Shown here: positions 51,368 to 60,723 of the stretch, piece by piece | Position numbering within the stretch: position 1 is the first letter of the stretch | Layout: each line of letters begins with the position of its first letter | Assembly (NCBI RefSeq): GCF_010093205.1 | Contig: NZ_PDWN01000003.1 | Coordinates: 248,001-312,000 of the forward strand | From: Pseudoxanthomonas daejeonensis | Lineage (GTDB): Bacteria; Pseudomonadota; Gammaproteobacteria; Xanthomonadales; Xanthomonadaceae | Reading direction: 5' to 3' | DNA length: 64,000 nt | Program-made: the position numbers and the translations under genes | Notes under the pieces: generated by a model | The model's database searches: none | Seen by the model: only the letters and a program-made list of their open reading frames with translations | Told to the model about the DNA's origin: nothing

Positions 51368-54300
51368 ATGGACTTCTCCCGATTCTTCATCGACCGGCCG
51401 ATCTTCGCCGCGGTGCTGTCGATCGTGATCTTCGCCGCCGGCCTGATCTCGATCCCGTTGCTGCCGATCGGCGAATACCCCGACGTGGTGCCGCCTTCGG
51501 TAGTGGTGCGCACGGTCTATCCCGGCGCCAATCCCAAGGTCATCTCCGAAACGGTGGCCACGCCGCTGGAGGAGGCGATCAATGGCGTGGAGGACATGAT
51601 GTACGTCAAGTCCGTCGCCGGCTCCGATGGCGTCCTGCAGCTCACAGTCACCTTCAAGCCCGGCACCGACGCCGACGATGCCGCCGTGCGCGTGCAGAAC
51701 CGCGTGGCGCAGGCGCTGGCGCGGCTGCCCGAGGACGTGCGCCGGCAGGGCGTGACCACGCAGAAGCAGTCGCCGGTGTTCCTGATGGTGGTGCACCTGA
51801 CTTCCAGCGACGGCCAGTACGACTCGCTGTACCTGCGCAACTACATGCGCCTGCACGTCAAGGACGACCTGGCGCGGATCCCCGGCGTGGGCGATGCGCA
51901 ACTGTTCGGCGGCGGCGATTACGCCATGCGCCTGTGGTTGGATCCGGACAAGGTCGCCGCGCGCGGCCTGACCGCCAGCGATGTGCTGCGCGCGGTGCGC
52001 GAGCAGAACGTGCAGGTGTCGGCCGGGCAGCTCGGCGCCGAACCGATGCCCAACGGCAGCGACTTCCTGCTGCCGATCAACGCCAAGGGTCGCCTTGAGA
52101 GCGTCGAGGAGTTCGGCGCGATCGTGCTCAAGAGCGGTGCCGACGGCCAGACCGTGCGGTTGGCCGACGTGGCCCGGATCGAGCTCGCCGCAGGCGACTA
52201 CACGCTGCGTGCGCGCCTGGACGGCAAGAACGCTGCGGCGATCGGCGTCTTCCAGGCGCCGGGCGCCAACGCGCTGGAGATCCGTGATGCCGTGGTCGAG
52301 CGGATGGCCGAGATCCGCAAGACCCTGCCGCCGGGCGTCGAGATCCAGTCGATCTACGACACCACGATCTTCGTGCGCGACTCGATCAAGTCGGTCGTGG
52401 CCACCCTGCTGGAGGCCACCTTGCTGGTGGTGCTGGTGGTGATCCTGTTCCTGCAGACCTGGCGTGCCTCGATCATCCCGCTGCTGGCCGTGCCGGTTTC
52501 GGTGGTGGGAACCTTCGCGGTGCTGTACCTGCTGGGCTACTCGATCAATACGCTGACCCTGTTCGGGCTGGTGCTGGCGATCGGCATCGTCGTCGACGAC
52601 GCCATCGTCGTTGTCGAGAACGTGGAACGCCACATCGAGCATGGCGCCACGCCGCTGGAAGCGGCGCACCTGGCCATGCGCGAAGTATCCGGGCCGATCA
52701 TCGCCATCGCCCTGGTGTTGTGCGCGGTGTTCGTGCCGATGGCATTCCTTACCGGTGTGACCGGACAGTTCTACAAACAGTTCGCGGTCACCATCGCCAT
52801 CTCCACGGTGATCTCGGCGATCAACTCGCTGACCCTGTCGCCGGCGCTGGCGGCCAAGCTGCTCAGGCCGCACGACGCGCCCAAGGACGCCTTGTCGCGC
52901 CTGATCGACCGCCTCTTCGGCTGGCTGTTCCGGCCGTTCAACCGGTTCTTCAGGCGCACCTCCGAGCGCTACGAGGGTGCAGTGGGCTGGGCGCTGGGCC
53001 GGCGTGGCGCGGTGTTCGCGGTGTACGCGGTGCTCCTGCTCGGCGCTGGCGTGATGTTCAAGGCGGTGCCGGCCGGCTTCATCCCGGTGCAGGACAAGCT
53101 GTATCTGATCGCCGGCGTGAAGATGCCCGAGGGCGCATCCATCGAGCGTACCGACGCGGTGCTGAAGAAGATGGCGGCGATGGCGATGGAAGTGGAGGGC
53201 GTCGCCCACGAAGTCGCCTTCCCGGGGCTGAATCCGCTGCAGTTCACCAACACGCCCAACAGCGGCGTGGTGTTCTTCCCGCTCAAGCCGTTCGCCGAGC
53301 GCAAGAACAGCGCCGAGCAGATCACCGCCGAACTCAACCAGCGTTTCGCCGGCATCGAGGAAGGCTTTACCTTCGCGTTCATGCCGCCGCCGATCCAGGG
53401 GCTTGGCAACGGTTCGGGCTGGTCGCTGTTCATCGAGGACCGCACCCGCCTGGGCTACGGTGAACTTCAGAACGCCGTGCAGGCCTTCCAGGGCGCGGCC
53501 GCACAGACGCCGGGGCTGGGATATCCGATCAGCAGCTACCAGGCCAACGTGCCGCAGCTGGATGCGGAGGTCGACCGGGTCAAGGCGAAGGCGCAGGGCG
53601 TCCCGCTCACAGAGCTGTTCGACACCTTGCAGACCTACCTCGGCTCGGCCTACGTCAACGACTTCAACATGTTCGGCCGCACCTGGCAGGTGATCGCCCA
53701 GGCTGACGGTCCGTTCCGCGACGAGGTCGAGGACATCTCCAACCTGCGCGCCCGCAATGACCGGGGCGAGATGGTGCCGATCGGATCGATGGTCGAGATC
53801 CGCGAGAGCTACGGCCCCGATCCGGTGATCCGCTTCAACGGCTATCCCGCTGCCGACCTGATGGGCGAAGCCGATCCGCGCGTGCTGTCCTCCGGCGAAG
53901 CGATGGCCAAGGTGACCGAACTGGCGCAGCAGGTGTTGCCACCGGGCATGGGCATCGACTGGAGCGACCTGAGCTACCAGCAGGCCACGCAGGGCAAGGC
54001 GGCGCTGGTCGTGTTTCCGCTCGCGGTGCTGCTCGCGTTCCTGGTTCTGGCCGCGCTGTACGAAAGCTGGACCCTGCCGCTGGCGGTGATCCTGATCGTG
54101 CCGATGACGCTGCTGTCGGCCCTGCTCGGCGTGTGGGCCAGCGGTGGCGACAACAACGTGTTCGTGCAGGTCGGCCTGGTGGTGCTGATGGGATTGGCAT
54201 GCAAGAACGCGATCCTCATCGTCGAGTTCGCCCGCGAGCTGGAGCTGCAGGGCAAGGGCGTGGTCGAAGCGGCACTCGAAGCCTGCCGCCTGCGCCTGCG

Positions 54301-54538
54301 TCCGATCGTGATGACCTCGGTGGCCTTCATCGCCGGCACGGTGCCGCTGGTGCTGTCCACCGGCGCGGGCGCCGAGGTGCGCTCGGTCACGGGCATCACC
54401 GTGTTCGCGGGCATGCTCGGCGTGACCCTGTTCGGCCTGTTCCTGACCCCGGTGTTCTACGTCGCACTGCGCAAGCTTGCGGACCGGCCGCTGGTGTCGC
54501 ATGGCCCGGCCGCCGACGTCGCACCGGCACACGCTTGA
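51368..54538 (+). CDS. RND multidrug efflux pump (MexF/HAE1 family)
   Basis: 1056-aa proton-driven trimeric exporter with twelve membrane helices in two halves. The start MDFSRFFIDRPIFAAVLSIVIFAAGLISI is HAE1-typical. The proton-relay helix 4 contains LVLAIGIVVDDAIVVVENVERH (adjacent aspartates). The F-loop and periplasmic docking domains follow, with the mirror segment GLACKNAILIVEFARELELQGKG in the second half. Closest in feel to MexF, with LysR and dehydrogenase neighbours. Substrate unknown; chloramphenicol, quinolones and similar would be typical. Confidence 0.95.
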   Translation: MDFSRFFIDRPIFAAVLSIVIFAAGLISIPLLPIGEYPDVVPPSVVVRTVYPGANPKVISETVATPLEEAINGVEDMMYVKSVAGSDGVLQLTVTFKPGTDADDAAVRVQNRVAQALARLPEDVRRQGVTTQKQSPVFLMVVHLTSSDGQYDSLYLRNYMRLHVKDDLARIPGVGDAQLFGGGDYAMRLWLDPDKVAARGLTASDVLRAVREQNVQVSAGQLGAEPMPNGSDFLLPINAKGRLESVEEFGAIVLKSGADGQTVRLADVARIELAAGDYTLRARLDGKNAAAIGVFQAPGANALEIRDAVVERMAEIRKTLPPGVEIQSIYDTTIFVRDSIKSVVATLLEATLLVVLVVILFLQTWRASIIPLLAVPVSVVGTFAVLYLLGYSINTLTLFGLVLAIGIVVDDAIVVVENVERHIEHGATPLEAAHLAMREVSGPIIAIALVLCAVFVPMAFLTGVTGQFYKQFAVTIAISTVISAINSLTLSPALAAKLLRPHDAPKDALSRLIDRLFGWLFRPFNRFFRRTSERYEGAVGWALGRRGAVFAVYAVLLLGAGVMFKAVPAGFIPVQDKLYLIAGVKMPEGASIERTDAVLKKMAAMAMEVEGVAHEVAFPGLNPLQFTNTPNSGVVFFPLKPFAERKNSAEQITAELNQRFAGIEEGFTFAFMPPPIQGLGNGSGWSLFIEDRTRLGYGELQNAVQAFQGAAAQTPGLGYPISSYQANVPQLDAEVDRVKAKAQGVPLTELFDTLQTYLGSAYVNDFNMFGRTWQVIAQADGPFRDEVEDISNLRARNDRGEMVPIGSMVEIRESYGPDPVIRFNGYPAADLMGEADPRVLSSGEAMAKVTELAQQVLPPGMGIDWSDLSYQQATQGKAALVVFPLAVLLAFLVLAALYESWTLPLAVILIVPMTLLSALLGVWASGGDNNVFVQVGLVVLMGLACKNAILIVEFARELELQGKGVVEAALEACRLRLRPIVMTSVAFIAGTVPLVLSTGAGAEVRSVTGITVFAGMLGVTLFGLFLTPVFYVALRKLADRPLVSHGPAADVAPAHA

Positions 54539-54566
54539 CCCTCATCCCCCAAACAGGAAGACATCC

Positions 54567-55301
54567 ATGAATACCTCATCCAAGGTCGCGCTGGTCACCG
54601 GCGCCACCCGTGGCATCGGCCGCGAGACCGTGCGCCAGCTCGCCGAGAACGGCGTGCACACGCTGTTGGCCGGTCGCAATCGAGAGAAGGCCGTGGAGGC
54701 GGCGCTGGAACTCCAGGCGCAGGGCCTGCCGGTGGAGGCCATCGCCCTGGACGTCACCGACGCCGCCAGCATCGCCGCTGCTGCGCAGGAGATCGAGCGC
54801 CGCTACGGTCGCCTGGACATCCTGGTCAACAACGCCGGGGTCATGCTCGACGAGATCGGAAAGTCCGTTTCGGAGCAGTCGCTGGACACGTGGCGTCGCA
54901 CCTTCGACACCAACGTGTTCGGACTGGTCGCGGTCACCCAGGCGTTCCTGCCGCTGCTGCACCGCGCGCCCTCCGCACGCATCGTCAACGTCTCCAGCCT
55001 GCTGGGTTCGCTGGCGCTGCACGCCCAGCCGGGTTCGCCCATCTACGACTTCAAGGTGCCTGCCTACAACGTGTCCAAGAGCGCGGTGAATGCCTGGACC
55101 GTGCAGCTGGCCTATGAGCTTCGCGACAGCAGGATCAAGGTCAACACGATCCACCCCGGCTACGTGAAAACCGACATGAACGGTGGAGAGGGCGAGATCG
55201 AGATCGCCGACGGCGCACGCACCGGCGTCAGGCTGGCCCTGATCGGCGAAGACGGCCCGCAGGGCGGCTACTTCTATATGGACCAGGTGCTGCCATGGTG
55301 A
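54567..55301 (+). CDS. Short-chain dehydrogenase/reductase
   Basis: 244-aa classical SDR: cofactor motif TGATRGIG, NNAG at the fourth strand, catalytic serine in IVNVSSLLGSLAL, and Y-x3-K in VPAYNVSKSAVNAW. The substrate is unknown; carbonyl reductases of this type act on quinones and aldehydes. It lies inside the efflux operon, 28 bases after the pump and overlapping the channel gene by 7 bases, so it is translationally coupled to it. Confidence 0.9.
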   Translation: MNTSSKVALVTGATRGIGRETVRQLAENGVHTLLAGRNREKAVEAALELQAQGLPVEAIALDVTDAASIAAAAQEIERRYGRLDILVNNAGVMLDEIGKSVSEQSLDTWRRTFDTNVFGLVAVTQAFLPLLHRAPSARIVNVSSLLGSLALHAQPGSPIYDFKVPAYNVSKSAVNAWTVQLAYELRDSRIKVNTIHPGYVKTDMNGGEGEIEIADGARTGVRLALIGEDGPQGGYFYMDQVLPW

Positions 55302-56722
55302 TGCGACCCTTGCTTGCGGCCTTGTCGCTCGCGCTGCTGTCGGCCTGCGCGGTCGGACCGGACTACCGGGCCTCCACGCCCGCTCCGGTCCAGCTGCACA
55401 ACGCCGAAGCACCGGTGTTCGCCACGGACTCGCCGGTGGCCGAATGGTGGCGGCAGTTCGAGGATCCGGTGCTCGACCGGCTGGTAGGAGATGCGCTGGT
55501 CGCCAATCCGGACCTGCGCATCGCCATGACCCGGGTGCAGGCCGCGCGCGCGGTGTTCGTCGAGCGCGGGCTGGATCCTTGGCCGCACGTGCAGATGGAC
55601 GCGGGCCAGGTGCGCGGGCGGCAACCGGCCGGCGACGGCGTGCGCACGACCGTCGAGGAGTACAGCCTGGGCTTCGATGCAGCCTGGGAGCTTGACCTGT
55701 TCGGGCGGCTGCGGCGCGGTGCGGAAGCGGCACGCGCCGACCTGGGCGCCGAGCAGGCCGGACTGGAGGACGTACAGGTCAGCGTCGCGGCCGAGGTGGC
55801 GCGTAACTACTTCCTGCTTCGTGGTGCGCAGAAACGCGTCGCGGTCGCCGAGCAGACGCTGGGCAACCTGCACGAGACCCAGCGCCTGACCGAGACACGC
55901 TGGGAACTGGGCGCCGGCAGCGAGGTCGACGCGCAAAGTAGTCGAGCACGGCTGAAGGCGATCGAGGCGGACATCCCGCTGTTGAAATCTATCGAGGCGC
56001 GTGCGCGCCACCGGTTGGCCGTGCTGGTCGGTGAAAGGCCTGGCGCGCTCGATGCACTGCTGTCGCCGAGGCAGGCCCCGGCCTACGCGAAGGCATTGCC
56101 GCTGGGTGATACGCGCGAGCTCTTGCGCAACCGGCCCGACGTGCGCGCGGCCGAGCGTCGCCTGGCCGCCGCGACCGCGCGCATCGGTGTCGCCACGGCC
56201 GACCTGTTCCCGCGGATCAGCATCGGCGGTTTTGCCGGCTTCGTTTCCGGCGACTTCAGCGGGCTGGTTAGCGGCGACAACGAGGCCTGGTCGCTGACGC
56301 CATCCATCCGCTGGGCCGCGTTCGACATGGGCAGCGTGCGCGCGCGCCTGCGCGCCACCGAGGCCACGGCCGATGGCGTCGCCGTGCAGTACGAAAAGAC
56401 GGTGCTGCTCGCGCTGGAGGACACGGAGAATGCGCTGGTGGATTACGCCAGGCGCCAGGAACGCCTGCGCATCGTGGTCGACCAGGCGGTCGCCGCTGGC
56501 AGGGCCAGCCAACTGGCCGAAGTCGGCTATCGCGAAGGGGGCGGTGACTTCCTGGCCTTGCTCGATGCGCAGCGCAACCAGCTCGCAGCCGACGATGCGC
56601 TCGCCGACGCGGAGGCGGCGGTGAACATCGCGGCCGTCGCGATCTACAAGGCGTTGGGCGGGACAGGCCAGGCCGGGCAGGGGGCGGATCTGGCAGCGAC
56701 GGGTGCAGTCGAGGCTTACTGA
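55295..56722 (+). CDS. Outer-membrane efflux channel lipoprotein (OprM/NodT family)
   Basis: 475-aa TolC-like trimeric channel of the lipoprotein NodT group: signal peptide with lipobox LSAC, ACAVGPDY, WWRQFEDPVLDRLV, WELDLFGRLRRGAEAARADL, RPDVRAAERRLAAATARIGVATADLFPRISI and the C-terminal DAQRNQLAADDALADAEAAV. It completes the tripartite pump. The ATG at 55295 overlaps the SDR stop. Confidence 0.95.
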   Translation: MVMRPLLAALSLALLSACAVGPDYRASTPAPVQLHNAEAPVFATDSPVAEWWRQFEDPVLDRLVGDALVANPDLRIAMTRVQAARAVFVERGLDPWPHVQMDAGQVRGRQPAGDGVRTTVEEYSLGFDAAWELDLFGRLRRGAEAARADLGAEQAGLEDVQVSVAAEVARNYFLLRGAQKRVAVAEQTLGNLHETQRLTETRWELGAGSEVDAQSSRARLKAIEADIPLLKSIEARARHRLAVLVGERPGALDALLSPRQAPAYAKALPLGDTRELLRNRPDVRAAERRLAAATARIGVATADLFPRISIGGFAGFVSGDFSGLVSGDNEAWSLTPSIRWAAFDMGSVRARLRATEATADGVAVQYEKTVLLALEDTENALVDYARRQERLRIVVDQAVAAGRASQLAEVGYREGGGDFLALLDAQRNQLAADDALADAEAAVNIAAVAIYKALGGTGQAGQGADLAATGAVEAY

Positions 56723-56767
56723 TGGCGGCGCACGGCGTCTTCACGGGGCTTCGGCGATGTTGCGCCG

Positions 56768-57241
56768 ATGGACTGGATCGAAGAACTGCGCGTGCTTCCC
56801 GGAGTGCTCTACGCGATGGCGCTGGGCGGCGCCATCGGCTTCGAGCGTGAGCTCAAGGACCGGCCCGCCGGCTTCCGTACCCACATGCTGGTCGCCGGAA
56901 CTGCGGCGTTGCTGCTCGGCCTGAGCAGGATGGTGCTGGAAGACTCGCACTACGCCGGCAATGGCCTGCAGATCGACCCGTTGCGCCTGGTGGAAGCGGT
57001 GATCGCGGGCGTGTCGTTCATCGGTGCCGGCACCATCTTCGCCAGCCGCGGCGGCCAGGGCGTGCAGGGCATCACCACCGCGGCATCCCTGTTGATGGTC
57101 GCGGCGATCGGGATCACGGTTGGTTTCCGCTACTACATCCTCGCCCTGGCAATCACCCTGTTGGCTTTGGCGGTGCTGACCGTCCTGCGTGCACTGGAGC
57201 GCCGCGCACGGCATGAGTTCGAGGGTGCACGCGACCGGTGA
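56768..57241 (+). CDS. MgtC/SapB family membrane protein
   Basis: 157-aa inner-membrane protein with about four to five segments; GGAIGFERELKDRPAGFRTHMLVAGTAALL is the MgtC/SapB signature, followed by VIAGVSFIGAGTI and ITTAASLLMVAAIGI. Length fits the short SapB type without the C-terminal ACT-like domain. It lies 45 bases after the efflux channel gene and may be read through from it. Magnesium or acid-stress roles are only by family. Confidence 0.88.
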   Translation: MDWIEELRVLPGVLYAMALGGAIGFERELKDRPAGFRTHMLVAGTAALLLGLSRMVLEDSHYAGNGLQIDPLRLVEAVIAGVSFIGAGTIFASRGGQGVQGITTAASLLMVAAIGITVGFRYYILALAITLLALAVLTVLRALERRARHEFEGARDR

Positions 57242-57379
57242 GCACCCGCTGGCATCGGGCGGTGTCCGCGCCTAGCTCCGTGCGCGGCCTGACGGTGATC
57301 GCGACACGGCGCGCCTGCCGTGCCCACCCAGCGAACTGCGGCCGCCATGAACGCATGCACAGCGCCGGTGGCGGGCGCC

Positions 57380-57408
57380 TTGATGCGGGGGGCAGGCGTC
57401 CCTACACT
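57380..57408 (+). promoter_or_regulatory. Promoter of ssrA
   Basis: TTGATG (57380-57385), 17-bp spacer, TACACT (57403-57408). Transcription would begin about 30 bases before the mature tmRNA 5' end, consistent with RNase P processing. Confidence 0.6.
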
Positions 57409-57444
57409 GGAAGGGTCTGGCGAGATGGCTTCGCCCGCGCTACC

Positions 57445-57798
<354 letters not shown>

Positions 57799-57833
57799 AT
57801 TTGGTCCGCGGCTTCATGCGGATGTTGCTGAAG

Positions 57834-57875
57834 AACCCGATCCCCCAGGTTGTGGTGGATCGGGTTTTTGTTTTG
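57834..57875 (+). terminator. ssrA terminator
   Basis: Perfect 10-bp stem AACCCGATCC/GGATCGGGTT (57834-57843, 57857-57866) followed by TTTGTTTTG. Confidence 0.85.
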
Positions 57876-57984
57876 GGCGCAGCGCGCACCCGCCTGCACT
57901 TCATCATCGCCCTTTCACCCTTCCTGCACGACTTCGCGATGAGGCCGCGCCTACGCTTCGGGCTGCTTCCCCGGAGTGTCTGCC

Positions 57985-58398
57985 ATGGGTGCGGAAAGCG
58001 CATTCAACACCGTAGCCAAGAAGGCTTCGCATGCGGCCGGGACGCCCTGGGTGTTCTGCCTCGCGCTAGGCGTGGTTCTGGCGTGGGCCATGAGTGGGCC
58101 CTTGTTCGGGTTCAACGACACCTGGCAGCTGGTGATCAATACCAGCACGACCATCGTCACCTTCCTGATGGTGTTCCTCATCCAGCACACGCAGAACGCC
58201 GATACGGCGGCGCTGCACCTGAAGCTGGACGAACTGATCAGGGCGACCCGCGAAGCGGACAACATCCTGCTCGACATGGAGGAGATGGACGAGCACAAGC
58301 TGGAGGCGTTCCGCAGCCAGTACGAGGCGCTTGCCGAGAAGGCGCGGCGCGCGCCGGAGAAGGGGCAGGGTGGCTCGCCTTGCCGGGATGACGCCTGA
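57985..58398 (+). CDS. Low-affinity iron permease family protein
   Basis: 137-aa membrane protein with two or three hydrophobic segments. VFCLALGVVLAWAMSGPLFGFNDTWQLVINTSTTIVTFLMVFLIQ and the following HTQNADTAALHLKLDELIRAT are the hallmark of the bacterial Fet4-like/PF04120 'low-affinity iron permease' family. It has an acidic helical tail (EADNILLDMEEMDEHKLEAF). The yeast Fet4 function may not apply to these short bacterial forms. The ATG at 57985 follows CCGGAG; GTG at 57976 is possible. Confidence 0.85.
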   Translation: MGAESAFNTVAKKASHAAGTPWVFCLALGVVLAWAMSGPLFGFNDTWQLVINTSTTIVTFLMVFLIQHTQNADTAALHLKLDELIRATREADNILLDMEEMDEHKLEAFRSQYEALAEKARRAPEKGQGGSPCRDDA

Positions 58399-58449
58399 CG
58401 GCACCTTGGCCAAGTTGCTGCATCCCGGGCCGGGCGGTGCCCAGGGAGC

Positions 58450-58478
58450 AAAAAAAAGGGCCGGGAACGCCCGGCCCT
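58450..58478 (-). terminator. Terminator of the 70-aa gene
   Basis: 9-bp stem AGGGCCGGG/CCCGGCCCT (58457-58465, 58470-58478); on the minus strand it is followed by eight T residues (A-run 58450-58457). Strong rho-independent terminator. Confidence 0.88.
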
Positions 58479-58502
58479 GTCTGCATCCGCTTCGGCTTCG
58501 AG

Positions 58503-58715
58503 TCAGGGGAAGGAGGCGACGAGCTCCAGCTCGCCGTCGTCGTTCTCGGCTTCGATGCGGGTGGGAATGAAGCGCAGGCCGGCGCGCGAATCGGCGATGA
58601 CCCGGGCGATCTGCATGGCCTGGTCACGTTCCAGGAACCAGAACGAGGGTTCGCCGTTGTCGATCAAGCGCCAGCCGCCGTGGGATCCGACCAGCTGGAG
58701 GGTGCTGTCATCCAT
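58503..58715 (-). CDS. Small conserved protein, DUF2188-like
   Basis: 70-aa soluble protein. GGWRLIDNGEPSFWFLERDQAMQIARVIADSRAG resembles the DUF2188 pattern of small stress-associated proteins, but the match is weak. The ATG at 58715 (MDDSTLQLVGSHGG) is chosen because upstream residues are unconserved-looking. It is supported by its own strong terminator. Function unknown. Confidence 0.6.
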   Translation of the reverse strand: MDDSTLQLVGSHGGWRLIDNGEPSFWFLERDQAMQIARVIADSRAGLRFIPTRIEAENDDGELELVASFP

Positions 58716-58857
58716 TGGGGCTGCTCCACGGGAAGAGGGTCCCCGGCCCGGCATCCTGCCGGCGACCTTGTCCATTGCAGAGCGGTTCCGTTGCTGGCGG
58801 TGCAAGCCGTTCTGCCGGGGCAACGACAGGATGCCTTCCCAGGATGCCCATGCGCAG

Positions 58858-58895
58858 TCGGGATACTTCCCGATTTCGTGTAGGACTTTTCCTAC
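58858..58895. repeat. Tandem-hairpin (REP-like) element
   Basis: Two adjacent small perfect hairpins: TCGGGA/TCCCGA (58858-58863, 58868-58873) and GTAGGA/TCCTAC (58880-58885, 58890-58895), 6-nt apart. The GTAG head and paired stem-loops recall the GTAG-type REP elements of Stenotrophomonas and Xanthomonas. It lies in the 220-base gap downstream of smpB. Only one copy was noticed here. Confidence 0.55.
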
Positions 58896-58935
58896 CCGCC
58901 CGCTGGAGGGGGGCTAGGGACGTCGGACCGACCGG

Positions 58936-59451
58936 TCAGGCGTTCTTGTTGTGGCGGCGCATGGTCCGCTGCTTCTCGCGCTGCCAGTCGCGCTCCTTGG
59001 CGGTATCGCGCTTGTCGTGCTCCTGCTTGCCCTTGGCCAGGGCGATCTCCAGCTTGACCTTGTTCCCGCTCCAGTACATCGCGGTCGGCACCATGGTGTA
59101 GCCGTCGCGCTGGACGCCACCGATCAGCTTGTCGATCTCGTGGCGGTGCAGCAGCAACTTGCGGGTCCGACGATCGTTGGCGATGACGTGGGTGGAGGCC
59201 TGGATAAGCGGGGTGATCTGGGCGCCGATCAGGTAGATCTCGCCGTCCTGCACGTAGGCGTAGCCGTCGGTGAGGTTGGCGCGGCCGGCGCGGATGGATT
59301 TCACCTCCCAGCCCTGCAGCGCCAGTCCGGCCTCGAACCTGTCGATGAGGTGGTATTCGTGGCGCGCGCGCTTGTTCAGCGCGATGGTGCGCTGGGCGGG
59401 CGCGGCCTTGGCTTTGGCCTTTGCCTTATCATGGGCCGGATTCTTGCTCAT
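58936..59451 (-). CDS. smpB: SsrA-binding protein SmpB
   Basis: 171-aa partner of tmRNA. The OB-fold core starts with [44 protein letters not shown], and the C-terminal tail has [22 protein letters not shown], which enters the mRNA channel. The N-terminal Lys/Ala stretch (about 8-20) is a mild extension. The ATG at 59451 (MSKNPAHDK) is chosen. It is divergent from ratA with 44 bases between, as usual in gammaproteobacteria. Confidence 0.97.
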   Translation of the reverse strand: MSKNPAHDKAKAKAKAAPAQRTIALNKRARHEYHLIDRFEAGLALQGWEVKSIRAGRANLTDGYAYVQDGEIYLIGAQITPLIQASTHVIANDRRTRKLLLHRHEIDKLIGGVQRDGYTMVPTAMYWSGNKVKLEIALAKGKQEHDKRDTAKERDWQREKQRTMRRHNKNA

Positions 59452-59495
59452 TCCACCATTGTCGCCGAATTCCGGCGTCCGCAGACGCACCAAGC

Positions 59496-59924
59496 ATGCC
59501 CAGCATCCAACGCAGCGCCCTGGTCGGCCATTCCGCCGCCCGCATGTTCGACCTGGTCAACGACGTGGCGGCCTATCCGCGCCGGTTCGCCTGGTGCGAG
59601 CAGGCGCAGGTGCTGGAACAGGATGAGGGGCGGATGCTGGCGCGCCTGGACCTGGGCCTGGGTTCGCTGAGCACGTGGTTCACCACCGAGAACCGGCTCG
59701 AACGGCCGCACCGGATCGACATGCAGCTTCGCGATGGGCCGTTCCGCAAGTTGCACGGCGTGTGGAACTTCCACGTGCTGGACGAATCGTCCTGCAAGGT
59801 GACGCTGACACTGGAATTCGAGCCGCATTCGCGGCTGCTCGGGCCGGTGTTCACGCTCGGCTTCCAGGGCCTGGCCGACCGCATGGTCGACGATTTCGTG
59901 CGCGTGGCCGACAACGGCGGGTGA
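59496..59924 (+). CDS. ratA: RatA/COQ10-like START-domain protein
   Basis: 142-aa START-fold protein of the RatA (YfjG) family. [41 protein letters not shown] and the C-terminal [19 protein letters not shown] are typical. In E. coli RatA was reported to block 70S assembly; homologues (COQ10) bind ubiquinone, which may be the primary role. Followed by ratB with 5 bases between. Confidence 0.93.
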   Translation: MPSIQRSALVGHSAARMFDLVNDVAAYPRRFAWCEQAQVLEQDEGRMLARLDLGLGSLSTWFTTENRLERPHRIDMQLRDGPFRKLHGVWNFHVLDESSCKVTLTLEFEPHSRLLGPVFTLGFQGLADRMVDDFVRVADNGG

Positions 59925-59929
59925 CAGCG

Positions 59930-60196
59930 ATGCTGCGCGTGCAGGTGGTGCTGGCCTGGCCGCACCGGTTCGTGCAACTCGACCTGCGGCTCGAGCCGGG
60001 CGCCACGGTCGCTGATGCGATCAGGCAGGCAGGCCTGGACCATGAACCCGGCGTGGCGGGCCATGCGGTGTTCGGGGTGGCGGTGGAACCGGCCACGCTG
60101 CTGCGCGACGGTGACCGCCTGGAGCTGCTCAGGCCCTTGCAGGCCGATCCGAAGGAGGCGCGGCGCCGGCGCGCACAGCGCCAGCGCGAAGGCTGA
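59930..60196 (+). CDS. ratB: RnfH/RatB family ubiquitin-like protein
   Basis: 88-aa beta-grasp protein of the RnfH family (YfjF). VQVVLAWPHRFVQLDLRLEPGATVADAIRQAG, VFGVAVEPATLLRDGDRLELLRPLQADPKEARRRRA is diagnostic. Function unresolved; it always sits beside ratA. The ATG at 59930 is used. It is convergent with bamE. Confidence 0.92.
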   Translation: MLRVQVVLAWPHRFVQLDLRLEPGATVADAIRQAGLDHEPGVAGHAVFGVAVEPATLLRDGDRLELLRPLQADPKEARRRRAQRQREG

Positions 60197-60202
60197 TCCG
60201 GC

Positions 60203-60607
60203 TCAGCGCCGGCCCTTCTTGTCCTTGTCCCTGGCCAGGTTCGGGCCGAACTGGCGATAGGCCTTCTGCGACAGCTCCAGGTCCTGCTCGGGGAAGTAAT
60301 CGCCATCCCAGCGGACTAGCGTGTCGTTTTCGAAATAGAGCGTCAGCGTCTTCGATTCGACCGTGCCGCGACGGTTGGTGCGTTCGGTTGCGGCGTAGTC
60401 CCAGCGCTGCGCATGGAACGGATCGGCCACCGAGGGCGTGCCAAGCAGGGCCGCGACCTGCTGCTTGCTCAGTCCGGGCTTGAGCTGGTCGACCGCTTCC
60501 TTCTCCATCAGGTTGCCCTGGTAGATCGGCTGCTTGTAGAGCACGCCGCAGCCGGCGACGGCGAGCGAAAGGGGAGCGATCAGCAACAGGCGACGGAAGC
60601 TTGGCAT
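60203..60607 (-). CDS. bamE: Outer membrane assembly factor BamE
   Basis: 134-aa lipoprotein of the BAM complex (SmpA/OmlA). Lipobox VAGC (Cys about 20), then the core VLYKQPIYQGNLMEKEAVDQLKPGLSKQQVAALLGTPSVADPFHAQRWDY. In Xanthomonas it is known as OmlA and is divergent from fur, as here. ATG 60607 is chosen; GTG 60616 is an alternative three codons upstream. Confidence 0.95.
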   Translation of the reverse strand: MPSFRRLLLIAPLSLAVAGCGVLYKQPIYQGNLMEKEAVDQLKPGLSKQQVAALLGTPSVADPFHAQRWDYAATERTNRRGTVESKTLTLYFENDTLVRWDGDYFPEQDLELSQKAYRQFGPNLARDKDKKGRR

Positions 60608-60723
60608 TGCGGGCACGCGGGACGGAAAGTGGGCCGATGATACACTCCCGGCGCGCCTGGAGGCCGTCGTACGGCGGCTGGCGGTAAACCGGCAGTGAAT
60701 GGCCGGAAGAACGGAGAGAGGTC

